64,000 nt of DNA from Amorphochlora amoebiformis (Eukaryota > Cercozoa > Chlorarachniophyceae): assembly GCA_054601695.1 (NCBI GenBank), contig BAAHQB010000111.1, positions 496,001 through 560,000 on the forward strand. The letters run 5' to 3'. Positions within the stretch are counted from its first letter, which is position 1, and each line of letters starts with the position of its first letter. Below are positions 1 to 59,709 of this stretch, piece by piece. A model generated the notes under the pieces. It was given only the letters and a program-made list of their open reading frames with translations, had not been told where the DNA came from and did no database searches. A program made the position numbers and the translations under genes.

Positions 1-65
1 AGACATATTCGTATACATATACATATACATATATATATACATGTGTATACTAGCGTGAAATTTAC

Positions 66-14004
<13,939 letters not shown>

Positions 14005-14063
14005 AATAATCCCTCGGGATTCACGTGTGAATCCCCGAAGACCCCGGGAAATTCCCGGGGAAT

Positions 14064-21671
<7,608 letters not shown>

Positions 21672-21866
21672 CAGCCACAATGATGTTAAAACATCACACT
21701 AAAATCTGTAGTTGAGACCGTAGACTACCATCTACCGCGTTTTCCCAAAATTTCTATATATAAGTTTGTAGTATCCTGTAACTTATTAACAGCCGAATCA
21801 TATATATATATATATATATATATATGATAAATACACACACATATATACACACATGTATATCTCTAG

Positions 21867-21918
<52 letters not shown>

Positions 21919-22006
21919 TATATTATATATGTATATGTATATGTTCAATATGATATATGTCTCATAGTATATAAATTGCGAGCTAGATACTCACTTAGAT
22001 ATATAT

Positions 22007-22060
<54 letters not shown>

Positions 22061-22574
22061 ATTACATATATATATACATACATATATATGTATATATATA
22101 TATATGATACATACACACATATATATACATATACACATTATATATACATATATATATATATATATTATGTATATATATGTTATTAAATACTGATATCTAT
22201 ATAATTTTAAGATCATATGAGAGAGCTAGTACACTTGATCGAAATACCTTATCTATAGATATATTTTTTTACTCTCGAATCTCGATACTATAAAATTATG
22301 TTTTCATCATGATACTCATATCATAAGTTTAGTTCAGTCTCAGTATCAGACCACTAGTATCACTAGTACTATGTAATATTAATGTATATCATGATCATGA
22401 TATATATATATATATAGATAATTTATATATATAATATTATAGTATTATATTTACACCTAGAATCAGTATACAATATTATAATATATAGCTCTACTTCTAG
22501 ATAATGTACAAGTATATGATAGATATACATCGTTTAATGAGAATTTATAAATAGTAACTCATAAATCATAGTTA

Positions 22575-22608
<34 letters not shown>

Positions 22609-22688
22609 GGATGTATACATATACTAGTATATGAATGTATATAATATGTGTACATACATATACATATACACACATATTCATACATGTA

Positions 22689-22743
<55 letters not shown>

Positions 22744-22829
22744 CACACATATATATATACATATATATTATATTGTATATATGATGTATATATATATACA
22801 TATATTATATATATATATATATAATATAC

Positions 22830-22860
<31 letters not shown>

Positions 22861-22882
22861 AATGTCTGTGTGCGTGTGTGTG

Positions 22883-22942
<60 letters not shown>

Positions 22943-23101
22943 TATATATATTTATATATCTAGTATATACGCAAGATATATGTACTTATGTATATATATA
23001 TATATGTATGTATATATATATATATATATATATAATATATTTATAATTGTAATAATTTGTTTATTCCACATGTATATATTTACACACACGTATATATTTA
23101 T

Positions 23102-23146
<45 letters not shown>

Positions 23147-23216
23147 CATGTATACATATTATGTATTAAAGGTCACTGCCTTAACCTTCCCATCTCACGC
23201 TATACATATAATAGAA

Positions 23217-23279
<63 letters not shown>

Positions 23280-23439
23280 TATTTACATATATATATATAC
23301 ATATATATATACACATATATATATATATGTGTGTGTATACATGTATATATATATATATATATTTATATAAAACTATCATATGTAAACACATATATAAACA
23401 TATACACACATATATACACACATATATATAACAAACTTT

Positions 23440-23498
<59 letters not shown>

Positions 23499-24957
23499 AC
23501 ATACATATGATGTATATGTTATATATACTGTATGAATAATATCTGTATATACTGAGAGTCTATTTGCCGTACATATCTTGTGTACACTAGATATATACCT
23601 TGATATATACATATATCAGATATTGCTGACAGTCTGACGTACGTTGAGTGAAATTCAGATATCTTGCCTTGAATAAAACAATTCTGAAATGAAGACACAA
23701 AGCACAGAAACTCCAAACCAAGAATCCAAACTACCTAGACCATGCAAGGATCCAGACACCGACTCCCAAGCCTTAAAATCTCGACATCTCCTGTATTAAT
23801 ACTAGATTAACTAGACTCTAGTAAACTTAAGTCAAGGCAGATGGATAGCTAGATCTCAGCAGAGGATAGCACATGTGCCCCAAAAAATGTAAGAATCAAC
23901 GCGACAAAGTAGGTGTCATAGGATGTACCTTATCCTCGGCGAGACTGGTATCTGCGAATGTTATGAAACCATGATTGGGGGAGCTGAGACGACTTCACAC
24001 CATGCACAAGGTATGGGCGGAACGGCCTAACAGATCGTCAAACCCGCCATCACTAATTTACTGCCAACGTTGTCACTCTGGGTGACGCACATAAACACGT
24101 GTACAACACGTGTGAAGAAAATTTAGATTATTCTTCGGTCCGACCGAGTCTTCGAGGATGGCCAAGGCTAACTTAGACCGGGTCGCGATTCCCGTGGGAG
24201 GGGGTGGCGGCGCGTACAGTTGTCTTGAATATTTAAAGAAGACACGTATGAAGATCAGCGAGATCCATCTCGTCGCGATTTCAGACGATGTTAAGAAGTA
24301 CAACAAGCAGTCCAGCCGTGCAAAGGCAACCGCAAGGATAGAGCGCCAGGAGGCCGCACTCAAGCGCTGCCTGACCTACTGCAATAAGGAAGGGGTAATT
24401 AAACGCTATTGTAATAACTAAGAGGACGTGAAGATTACACGCCATCCGGAGTGATGCCGCCACACCCACTGACGCTGAAAAATATCTAGTTGAAGTGTAA
24501 GCCAGCCAAGATAATAGCCTCGATTCCAAACGACGGGAAGTCGTCTTCGGAGAGAATAGCCTCTGAGGTGTGCAAGTATGCGATGGATAACGATATTGGC
24601 ACGGTGGCTACGGGTTCCAGAAAGCTGTCGGGTCTAAAGAGGTGACAAGAACCGTCTCAAAATCATTAAGTTCGTGGTAGGTGACAGATGGTCCCTTGAC
24701 TTTTGTGCTACAGGTGGGTTGTCGGATCTATAGGACAGCTCATTCACAGAGACTGCACCAAGTGTCATTATATTCAAGTTAGGCATGATTAGACATCGAG
24801 CTCAACTTGGCAGGTCATTTCATGAAGCAGAGCCTACGTGATTGTTATTCAGCAGTTACTCTTGGGAAAACAACTGTCTGATATCTAGATTCGAAAGCTA
24901 TAGGACAAGTCTGAGCATCCATTACAACTAAGTCAAGTTAATTCTCCCTATTGGTCA

Positions 24958-24998
<41 letters not shown>

Positions 24999-25027
24999 AT
25001 ATAATATATATATATATATATACTGTA

Positions 25028-25058
<31 letters not shown>

Positions 25059-25081
25059 TCAGTAGTACACACAAATATGTA

Positions 25082-25132
<51 letters not shown>

Positions 25133-25221
25133 TACTCTAGATACTAGTATGATAGTAGTATCTAGATTCTAGATGACTAGATCTATTACATGTATACATA
25201 TACATATATGCATATATATGT

Positions 25222-25260
<39 letters not shown>

Positions 25261-25568
25261 TAGATATACAAATATATATATATATATATGTAAAATATAC
25301 TTAAGATGCATGATAATTTACAAAAGTATAATCTAGGATCATGAAGTACTAGAGTAATACTAGTAATATATGATTCAGTATCATCATACGTTATAGAAAA
25401 AAATATTCCACACATTTACTATATTTAGTATACTAGTAGTCTAGTATACACACACTTTGTATATACAGCCGTATAATAGCCTGTATTACTCTGAAAACAT
25501 ACATATATATATATATATATATATTATAATATATATATATAAATATATATTAGTATATATGTATCATG

Positions 25569-25610
<42 letters not shown>

Positions 25611-25706
25611 GTAATATATATACTACATCCAGTACATACATATATACATATACAATATATATATATATATTTCTTAGTTTATGTAACCAGTGTAACTGTT
25701 GTAAAA

Positions 25707-25738
<32 letters not shown>

Positions 25739-26020
25739 GTAAGTTTGCACATGATATCATATGAGTACGGTACATGTGTACAAAACCGTGTTACTTAAAA
25801 GCTTTAGTCGACTAATAATTGTGATCTAATTCTCTAGATTCTAGTGGTTAACAATACTGAAACTTAGTATCATCAGCTTAAGACTTTGATAGTAGCCCTA
25901 GTAATTAATTAATTTTATATATAACCTTAAGCTTACAATATTATTAGTAAATTGGAATGGAAGGGTCGAATCGAAGCCGCCAGCACGAGTACATAAAAAC
26001 TAGAAAATGGAAGCCAAATA
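21672..26020. other. Convergent intergenic zone TlyA / COG1
   Basis: This 4.3-kb gap separates two 3' ends. (TA)n islands at 21800-23500 and 24960-25740 alternate with sequence rich in CTAG, ACTAGT and AGTACT (22200-22560, 23520-23900, 25135-25460, 25745-25900). The broken USP copy lies in its middle. No other coding signal was found. A hairpin with a 10-bp stem (TCTAGATACT at 25136-25145, complement at 25157-25166) is present. Confidence 0.8.
24158..24735 (+). pseudogene. Broken, intronless universal stress protein (USP) copy
   Basis: Frame-by-frame reading shows USP-like blocks in the correct order but in different frames and broken by stops. The first block begins RVAIPVGGGGGAYSCLEYL and runs to a stop at 24421. 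A second piece in another frame covers about 24451-24500 (PTDAEKYLVEV). A third, about 24505-24645, reads AKIIASIPNDGKSSSERIA and then GTVATGSRKLSGLKR, equivalent to the USP nucleotide-binding motif G-S-R-G-L-S-G-L-K-R. Remnants of the final strand follow (TVSKSLSS, DGPLTFVLQVG). It contains no (TA)n introns, unlike every other gene here, so a processed retrocopy that has decayed is likely (inference). A poorly spliced, still active gene cannot be excluded from sequence alone. Confidence 0.72.
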
Positions 26021-38941
<12,921 letters not shown>

Positions 38942-39302
38942 CGCGGAGCCACAGCCGCCTTTATATGTTTTGAAACTTTAAATATCTTATTCTTCGGCAA
39001 AAAGTCATGCTAAGCTGTCACACTCATATTCACTTTTTAATTCTTCGGCAATTAATGGGCGGCAGCCTTTCTTTCAACCGACTCCCAAATTTCTTCCTTT
39101 CTTTGATTTTTTTTTATTTTAATTGTTGTTAGGGTGCTTATCAGGATTTGACAGAGTGTGTGGTCTACGTGGAGGAGAAATTATACCTGTAGAGGTGGTA
39201 GATTTCATTTGGGTGGGGGGGACAGGAAAAATAATGTAAGGAGGGAAAGGGGATGGGAGGGGGTTCAGACACTGATCCGGTTTGATCTGTATGTGGATTC
39301 AG
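38942..39302. promoter_or_regulatory. Bidirectional promoter region COG1 / SPRTN with a repeated ATTCTTCGGCAA motif
   Basis: A 361-bp gap between the COG1 start and the first firm SPRTN exon. The 12-mer ATTCTTCGGCAA occurs twice in the same orientation, at 38989-39000 and 39040-39051, within 40 bp of each other and close to the COG1 ATG. The missing SPRTN first exon must also be here, because exon 39303-39344 begins in phase 0 without a start codon. Confidence 0.5.
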
Positions 39303-45914
<6,612 letters not shown>

Positions 45915-47267
45915 CCCCCTTGAAACAGAGTTACACGACCAGTGTATACTCCCGTTGGTCGTGAATTCCATCAAGCTTATCACAATCACTAGAATCATAG
46001 CTATACGACATCTGTATCCTCCCACGGGTCTTAACCCTGTTTGTAAATGTTTGTAGCCAGTATGTATGGTCAGATGTGGTAACCAACATGTCCACGTGCC
46101 AGCCGCATTAATTTTCACTACGTAACATACATGATATATTTACACGGGTCAGAAACAACTATGTGCATGTTTACAAGTTCAGTTTGTATGCTTCGGCTAG
46201 CATCTAACCCTTAAACACAATATTTCAGCAGAAATTCCAGACGGCAAATGTCAAAGTTGAGCGGTTAAAAGCATATACATCTAGCTATTTTAATATTTGT
46301 AGTTGGTTTTTTGCATTGTAGAGTTGAATAGATCAGGTTTTTTCTAGTGTTTAGACAGAGAGAGTCCCAGTGTGACTGTGTCCCGTCGGTGATTGTGTGT
46401 CAAATTGATTTATTAGGATAAAAATATACTGTGACGTATCCAGTGTATACCCGCATTTCTCTCTGCAATTGCATATGAGTCTTACGTCTAGTACGTACAC
46501 TGTCAATTAGATAACATCATGGCATTCTATCACCGAAATTATTAAAATATATAAATATATGTATACACTAGCATATGTAATTATATATATATACATATAA
46601 TAGTATATATCATAGTATATATATACATATATATATATATACATATTATATATATATATATATATATGTGTGTGTATATATTATTAGATTATACATATAG
46701 TATTCTTGCACACTAATATACATATCTAGATACAACACTAAAACACATATGTAAATTTATACATAAATAAATCGAAACATGAACACCATCTAGAACATAA
46801 CTAAAATATATATCCAGATATATATATACCTAGATATCTACTAGATCTAGGATATATATATATATATAAGCATATACAAAAATAGCATAATATGTACTAG
46901 TACTAGTAGTATGATAAGTTATAAATATGTTTTCTAATGACTATGTTTATATTTACGAACTACACATGTACCGATAGAACTAGTAGCGCTACATACAGAT
47001 ATCTAGATATATAACTAGATAAACTAATACTAGTCTAGTAATACCAGAGTACTAGTGCGTCCTCGCAATTAGTAATCTATTGAGCGAGCTATTTGACTTG
47101 ATGACTGATTGATTGATCATGATCACGAAAATTTAGATTAATACAAACTTCGGCTTAGCCCAGAAAATATTCCAATCATCATTTTTCGATGTTTACAGCT
47201 AAAATAGCATATAGGTGGATAGGTAATTACACATCACGTGAACTACTCGTCCGGAATATATTGCTGA
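45915..47267. other. Convergent intergenic zone SPRTN / SANT gene
   Basis: The gap is 1.35 kb, TA-tract-poor, and CTAG-rich between about 46700 and 47060. A short diverged direct repeat (CACGACCAGTGTATACTCCC near 45934 and TACGACATCTGTATCCTCCC near 46003) lies just after the SPRTN stop. No gene seen. Confidence 0.75.
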
Positions 47268-47388
47268 CTAGTGGACAGCGAGATCCTCGATGTCGATTTC
47301 GAGTTCATCGTGGATCTGACACTCATGGCGGGTGGGGCACGTAAAGCACGAGTGTCCGCACTTCATCACCGCCTGTAATACATATATC

Positions 47389-47443
<55 letters not shown>

Positions 47444-47526
47444 ATGTTGTATATATATATATATATGTATATAAATATATATTTTTATGGATATGTGTTT
47501 ATTTATGTAAATATTAAATATATTAG

Positions 47527-47559
<33 letters not shown>

Positions 47560-47633
47560 TATATAGATATCCATATATACATATATATTTATATATATAT
47601 ATATGTATATTATATATATATATATGTTATTAC

Positions 47634-47671
<38 letters not shown>

Positions 47672-47793
47672 GTATTTTTTTTTTGCTTTTGTATACATAT
47701 ATTGTATATACATTAAAAAATAAATGTATACATGTTAATATATATATATAAATATTACATATATATATATAATATATGTATATGTATATATAC

Positions 47794-47824
<31 letters not shown>

Positions 47825-47934
47825 CATGTATCTATATGTTATATACATTTATCTATATATATATATATATATGTTATATAAGTGGTTATGTGTACATTCT
47901 ATGGAATCATGTGATACAGGAATATACATACATA

Positions 47935-47971
<37 letters not shown>

Positions 47972-48123
47972 GTATATAGACATGTATTTACACACACATG
48001 TATCTACATATATATTCAATGTTGCAGTCTGTTCATATATCTATAGATGTATATATGTATATATAATGTATGTATATATATTGTATATATATATATATAT
48101 AGACATACAGAAAAATTTATATG

Positions 48124-48179
<56 letters not shown>

Positions 48180-48379
48180 TACATACATATACGTATAAAT
48201 ATATACATATATATATATATATGTATATATATATTTATATGTATACTATATTAAAGGTATATGTGTGCATATGTATGTGTATAAATACTTATGTACGTGC
48301 ACCACGTATGTATACATAATATATATATATACATATACATATATATATATACATATACATATATATTTATGTTATATAT

Positions 48380-48410
<31 letters not shown>

Positions 48411-48495
48411 TTATTTATATGTATATATATATGTGTGTATGTGTAAATATATATATTATACATATGTGTATACATGTATATGATACATATATTTG

Positions 48496-48534
<39 letters not shown>

Positions 48535-48551
48535 GTATATATATATATGTA

Positions 48552-48588
<37 letters not shown>

Positions 48589-49451
48589 AACACACCGACA
48601 AAAATTCCTAAACAACCTCAAGCGTCACATACGAAAACATAACATTCCCGAGAAAAGAACACCTTCTCCTCAACTTTTTCCTTAATAAGGGGCCGAATCA
48701 CTCGCCAACGCTTCCGCACCTTCATGGCTGTGACCTCTCCCTCCCTACCGACCTTAGACCCAAACTTCCGCGCCAGATCGGCCCAGTCCTCTGATTATAA
48801 TGCGCTTTTTTTTTTTTTCCACTTTATGTACGTTTTTGTTTTGTTTTCTAAGCAATTGCCTTGTATACACACGCAAGTATATTTCATCTGTGTAATATGC
48901 GTTTACGTTTGTGATACATGTGTTGGAAGTTAGTTGTGATGTGAAAATATATATACACACACATATATATGTATATTTATATATGTATTTATACATATAT
49001 ATATATATATATATATGTATCTATATACTTACATATAACATGTATATATATATATATATATATATACATACATATACATATATATATATATATATACATA
49101 TATACATTTATATATATATATATATATATACATAGATAAATAAAACTCACTTGTTCCATGAATAGATATCAGGCGAACCAGCTCTTGATCGTCATCGCTC
49201 AACCGTACCCCTGAGGATAGTCACGACACATTCCAATACATATAACTCATACCCCACCCCTCGCCATGCCTTCGAATCCTACTCGAGACCTCAGACTCAG
49301 CTCTCGACACCGCTATCTCTCCGTTCTCTTCTCCCTTTCTCTCGGTACCTAGGTCCTTGACGTGGTCCGTTGCACAGGGAGGGGGTTCCGACTTCGCGGT
49401 GCATCTCGAGATGGGCTCACCGAAGGAATTTGTGTCGACTCCGCGAGATAT
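47268..49451 (-). CDS. SANT/Myb-like domain protein with Cys/His-rich C-terminus (partial model)
   Basis: Four exons with matching phases: 49349-49451, 49151-49210, 48663-48790, 47268-47372 (stop). The two middle exons form a single SANT/Myb-like helical unit: [20 protein letters not shown], then [10 protein letters not shown] and [12 protein letters not shown], with the spaced tryptophans expected of the fold. The last exon reads [18 protein letters not shown] and ends in an acidic tail ([12 protein letters not shown]), so it has a C-x3-C-x2-C-x5-C pattern with nearby His residues that could bind metal. I do not recognise that motif with certainty. Another exon could lie in the 1.3-kb intron 47373-48662. 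The start exon was not found; it should lie in 49452-49737, because the next minus-strand gene ends at 49738. DNA or chromatin binding is inferred from the SANT unit only. Confidence 0.6.
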
Positions 49452-49544
49452 CTATGTCCGTGAGGGGTGTACATGTGCTTTTTTGCATGTACGTCTATAT
49501 GTAATGTATATATATATATATTAATATATATGTATTTATTTATG

Positions 49545-49575
<31 letters not shown>

Positions 49576-49737
49576 GACTCATGTATGGAGACATGTACAT
49601 ATGTGCACATGTACATAGATATTTATACATCAGCTCTCTGAATATTTAGCCAGATTCCTAGGGCAGGCTTAGTCTTGTATTGATGTGTAATTATACTTAT
49701 TATATACATATACTATATGTATATATGTTTTATTAGA

Positions 49738-54222
<4,485 letters not shown>

Positions 54223-54581
54223 GCCCGTTCCAAGTCTAGTCACCTTTCAGATGTTCGTCCTCGGCGCCAATATGGCTGCTGGCTGACAAGTTTGATTTTG
54301 TCGGCGCATCCACCCCCTTTCTACAAAAATCCCCTCTGTCTATCCCCCCGAAATATTTCGGTGTAAAGAAAATGTGTGGATATATTCGGCTAGATTAGGT
54401 ACATATTTACGACCCGGGAGGAAGGCCTTAAGGTGTATGGAGGAAGAATGAGGTGTTGCCAATGAGAGGGAGCGCCATTTTCAGTGCCGAAAGATTGTAT
54501 TTATTTTTATTTTTTCGTCTTTCTGATGGATTTGACTCTGTGGTGAGATTTTGGTGAGAATGGCAAGCATAGGATTAATCA
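54223..54581. promoter_or_regulatory. Bidirectional promoter region TPR-glutaredoxin / Na+/H+ exchanger
   Basis: A 359-bp gap free of (TA)n between two divergent start codons. It contains two TCGGCGC elements (about 54259 and 54301) and a CGCCAATATGG element near 54264. Function is inferred from position only. Confidence 0.5.
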
Positions 54582-56341
54582 ATGCGAAATCACCCAGAAT
54601 TCTACAGCGGTTTCGGAAATGATTTCATGCAAATTGGACGGGAGGTCTTTGTGCAGAGGGTGATGGTGTCCGGGCTCCGACCGGGCCAATGCATACGGAT
54701 ACTTCGGTTTCTTGTATTGGGAATCGTATTCCTCAATGTTTCAGGGCTGAACAACATAAAATTTTCAAGGGACCCGCTCAATAGTAATTTTTTGGGGTTA
54801 TCCATTCACCAGCGGGATGTGTCTACCAATCAGTCAATGGGTGAGGCTTCCAGGGAAGGAGAAGGGGATGGAAAAGGAATGAAAAAGCTTGACAGTATTG
54901 TTAACTTCGATTTGATGGAAAACAAGGCTGGCAATACCTACACCAACACTCGAAAGAGGCACGAGACGTTTGAGCAGTCAAATGCCCGCCACCATAACGC
55001 GGGAATTAACGCTCTGTGGGTGGTCATCATACTGTGCACGGTGCTGGCCTACAAGTTCTACTTCCACAAGTACAAGATCACGTACGTACCCGAGTCTGTG
55101 GCCGCCATGATAGTTGGCATAGCAGTGGGCACTTGCCTGCTGCTCATCGCGCGCTATTCGTCGTACGTGCTCGAGTTCAAGCTGGAGGGATTCTACTATA
55201 TCTTGCTCCCTCCCATCATCTTTAAGGCAGGGTTTGGGTTGGAAAAGTCTCAGTTTTTTGGCAACATCGGCAGCATTTCTATATTCGCCCTATTTGGAAC
55301 GCTTATCTCGACGCTTATAATCGGCTTCTCGCTGTTTGGACTGGCAAAGTTGGGCATCGTGCCGCTTGACAGCAATCATGCTCTCGAGGCACTCATGTTT
55401 GGGGCGCTTATCTCATCCACTGACCCCGTGTCGACGGTGTCCATCATGTCGAGCCTTAACACCGACCCTATGCTGCACGCTCTCATCTTTGGCGAGAGCG
55501 TGCTCAACGACGCCGTGTGTATCACCCTGTACAAGACGTTGGAAGGATTCCACCCGTTTTTCTCCGAGAAGACAGAGCTCGTAGGGTTCGAGTTCCACGA
55601 CTTAGGCAAGTGTATAATCATATTCTTGGGCATTACTCTGGTGTCCATCATGATCGGGGTATTGTTCGCGCTCGCGTGCTCCATGATCTCCAACAAGTGC
55701 CCCCGCATCCAAAATCACCCTGAGATCGAAATCGGGATGACCTTCTTCTCGGCGTACGGGGCGTACTGCGTCGGGGAGATCGCCGAGATGTCGGGCATCA
55801 TGGCGCTTTTCTTCTGCGCAATCGTACTCGCTCACTACCACTCACATAACCTCTCCAAATCGTCCAAGACGGCGGTGGAGGGCACCGTTCAGGCATTAGG
55901 TTTCTTTGCCGAGACTGCCGTATTTGTCGTCTTGGGGATCACGGCGGTCAGCAGCATCGCGCCGGCCTCGACATTTCAGGTATGTTTATTCCAGAGGGTG
56001 TTGAGGAGGAGGGAAAATAGTTAGAGGAGATTGGGGAGGTCTGAAAATGCTGTCTTGGTTCTAACACATGCAAACAAAGACACGAGAGAGAGAGAGAACG
56101 AGAGAAAGAGAGAGGTATACAGAGAGCTCGAATGGTCTGATTGGGTTTTTACCTCTCAGTGGTCCGTCCCGTTTGTTATGTGTGCGCTGTTCCTGTGCCT
56201 CTTGTCGAGGGCCGTGCACGTCGTGTTGCTATCCTTCTTCCTTAACCTCGGCCTCCGCCAGCAAATCAGTAAGAAGTTCCAGCTCGTCATGATAGTGGCC
56301 GGTAATTAGATGTGCGTAGTATGTGTATTACATGTATACAA

Positions 56342-56397
<56 letters not shown>

Positions 56398-56402
56398 ATA
56401 TG

Positions 56403-56448
<46 letters not shown>

Positions 56449-56892
56449 TGGTATGTATGAAAAAATATGTACGATATACATTGCTACATTGTTGTATAGG
56501 TGCATAGTAATGTTAACATGTAAAAGTACATAACCCTTTTAAATGTATATATGCATACAGACATATATATATATATATGTATTATATTGTATATACTATA
56601 CATATATATTATATATTATATATATTGTAAATGTATGTGTATATGTAAGTATATATATGTATATGTAAAAACAATGGGTCTCAGGGCTTCGCGGTGCCGT
56701 ATCTTTTGCTCTGTCCCTAGAGGTAAGCACAACATCGCTTCATTCACCCAAGAAAAATTGAGGATCGTATATATACACACACACACATATATATATATTT
56801 ATATATATATATATATATATATTAATATATATGTGGACGATATAAATACATATTATATATATTGCGAGTCACTTTTTGTTGAATAGTAGATA

Positions 56893-56962
<70 letters not shown>

Positions 56963-56973
56963 ATATATATATA

Positions 56974-57041
<68 letters not shown>

Positions 57042-57111
57042 GTATATGCCAATATACATACATCTTTTTATATACATATATACATATACATATATATGTG
57101 TATATGCATAT

Positions 57112-57153
<42 letters not shown>

Positions 57154-57227
57154 TACATGTGTGTGTACACATAGAAATCTTAATATACATACAAGATGTG
57201 TAATATATATGTGTGTGTATGTGTGTG

Positions 57228-57284
<57 letters not shown>

Positions 57285-57296
57285 TAACGTGTATAC

Positions 57297-57330
<34 letters not shown>

Positions 57331-57346
57331 CGTGTATACATATATA

Positions 57347-57391
<45 letters not shown>

Positions 57392-57467
57392 TATATATAT
57401 ATATATATATGTATGTACATATATATTTATTTATTTACATATAAGTGTGTGTGTGTGTTCGTATATA

Positions 57468-57527
<60 letters not shown>

Positions 57528-57561
57528 GTGTATTGTGCATATATCTTTACAGCACGTATAT

Positions 57562-57628
<67 letters not shown>

Positions 57629-57671
57629 TATATATTTACATATGAGTGTATTTGTGTGTTCGTATGTATAA

Positions 57672-57752
<81 letters not shown>

Positions 57753-58369
57753 ACTCATATGTCAAAGTTTATTATGCAATGCGGATGTTGTGTGAGACAT
57801 ACATCCGGTGAATTATCAGGTTCCCGAGGGCAGCTCGAGGTTCTTCGCCACCACTACGCTTGCGATTGTGTTCATCACCACCGTCGTGCAAGGTATTGGT
57901 CCGTTTTGTGCTCAATAAACTCACTATACATATTTTTTAATAAATATATACCATACATTTAATCTACTAGAAACAAAGCATAAAATGAATCTATGTCAGG
58001 CAGCCTCTCCGGGACCCTCATCTCCCATCTCGGGCTCACCGAAGATGCCAACGTCAAAGACAAGCGACAAAGGTCGGCGAAAAGAGGCGGGATGTTTTGC
58101 GGGGCGTGTGAGGAGAACGTGATGTACCGCGTGTTTGGGGGGTCTCAGAAAAGCGAGACAGAGAACAATGGAGGTAGAGGCACGGATTCGAGTTCGAATG
58201 CATCAAATGCGTCGAGTTCACCTCAAATGAACAAAATTCTGAGTCGCACATCCATCGCAACGGCCAGAGCTGTTCCGTGTGAGGTATGTACGAGTTGACC
58301 ATGTCTCTTTTATGGTTTCCACATACGATGCGTATAGTATGTATGAATATATATATATATATATATGTG

Positions 58370-58428
<59 letters not shown>

Positions 58429-58435
58429 GTATATG

Positions 58436-58466
<31 letters not shown>

Positions 58467-58484
58467 CTTATATAAAATATATAT

Positions 58485-58518
<34 letters not shown>

Positions 58519-58519
58519 G

Positions 58520-58557
<38 letters not shown>

Positions 58558-58704
58558 GCATTTGTAAATACTAATACACCACAGGAGGTTAAGAACTATG
58601 GTGACAACAGCCAAGAGAGTCTGGGAAACCTCCAACAAGCCAGAGCTATTCCAGTCGCTGCACCTTCTACTAGTAGATCGAGACAACTTGTAATTGAGAG
58701 TTAA
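54582..58704 (+). CDS. Na+/H+ exchanger of the CPA1/NHE family
   Basis: Six exons, phases consistent: 54582-55979, 56160-56301, 56685-56722, 57820-57892, 58000-58283, 58585-58704; 684 aa. The N-terminal part has a hydrophobic segment ([14 protein letters not shown]) that may be a signal anchor, a hydrophilic stretch, then the membrane domain. Conserved NHE features seen: [18 protein letters not shown], the discontinuous-helix motif [12 protein letters not shown], the ion-site motif [10 protein letters not shown] (acidic and Asn-Asp residues present), [13 protein letters not shown] encoded by the 38-nt third exon, and a final helix in [12 protein letters not shown]. The cytosolic tail is short, Ser/Asn-rich and lacks a recognisable regulator-binding domain. 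The family exchanges Na+ (or K+) for H+ across plasma membrane or endosomes. The long 1398-nt first exon is exceptional here and is GC-richer than its surroundings. ATG 54582 is the first in-frame start. Confidence 0.95.
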
Positions 58705-59157
58705 TCAATTAATCCGGTAGAATTCAGGTGCTGAAATTTAAATTTTTTTATTGGTCTTCATTCTTCTTCCAAATTATATCTAGATTTAAACTCTATAGAG
58801 TCTATAGAATATAGAAGTATACAAGGTAGCGGCTAATTCTTTCTGTCTTTAGTTGTACTTCGCCCAGCTCTCTAATAGCTAGATAGTCTAGTAGTACTAC
58901 TAGACTAGTTGGCCCACTAGAGCTGTACAATGCTATAGCTATATATATATCTGCTAGATCTAGGGTATATCTATATATCCGCTAGATCCGTGGCTGTCTA
59001 AGGCAACTAATGACTAGAATGATTACCTTTCATCGATATCTCTTAAATCTAGTAAATTTTGCGCGTACTACTAGACTAATTCAACAATTACTAGATTATG
59101 ATAATTAAGTAATCTAGGTAATTACTACAATTAGTGCCTTAAAACTCAATCCAGCGA
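58705..59157. other. Convergent intergenic zone Na+/H+ exchanger / Rab
   Basis: The gap is 453 bp and free of (TA)n, with many CTAG and TAGT elements and a perfect 24-bp palindrome at 58884-58907 centred on GTAC. No gene seen. Confidence 0.8.
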
Positions 59158-59324
59158 TCATCCTGTGCTGCAGCATGTCCACTTTTTCTGTGTTGATTCC
59201 TGCTCATCATGATCATCCTCAGTCTCAGACTCGCCGAGAACATGGATCCGGCACTCAGAACGATCCACCTCACGCACCTAGATTAATAATACATAAATAC
59301 TTTTCTATGTATATATATATATAT

Positions 59325-59393
<69 letters not shown>

Positions 59394-59432
59394 TATTATA
59401 TACGCAAACACATACACACATAACAAGTATAA

Positions 59433-59475
<43 letters not shown>

Positions 59476-59614
59476 TACATATACATATATATACACACAT
59501 ACATATATAATATTTGAATATATATACACATGTACATATGTACCCACATATACATATACACGTATATACATACATATATATATATATATTATATATATAT
59601 AGAGAGAGAGAGAG

Positions 59615-59645
<31 letters not shown>

Positions 59646-59648
59646 TAT

Positions 59649-59709
<61 letters not shown>

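Noticed and set aside
54223-54243. Upstream GTG start for the TPR-glutaredoxin protein
   Set aside because: A eukaryotic nuclear gene should use the ATG at 54222, which follows at once in the same frame.
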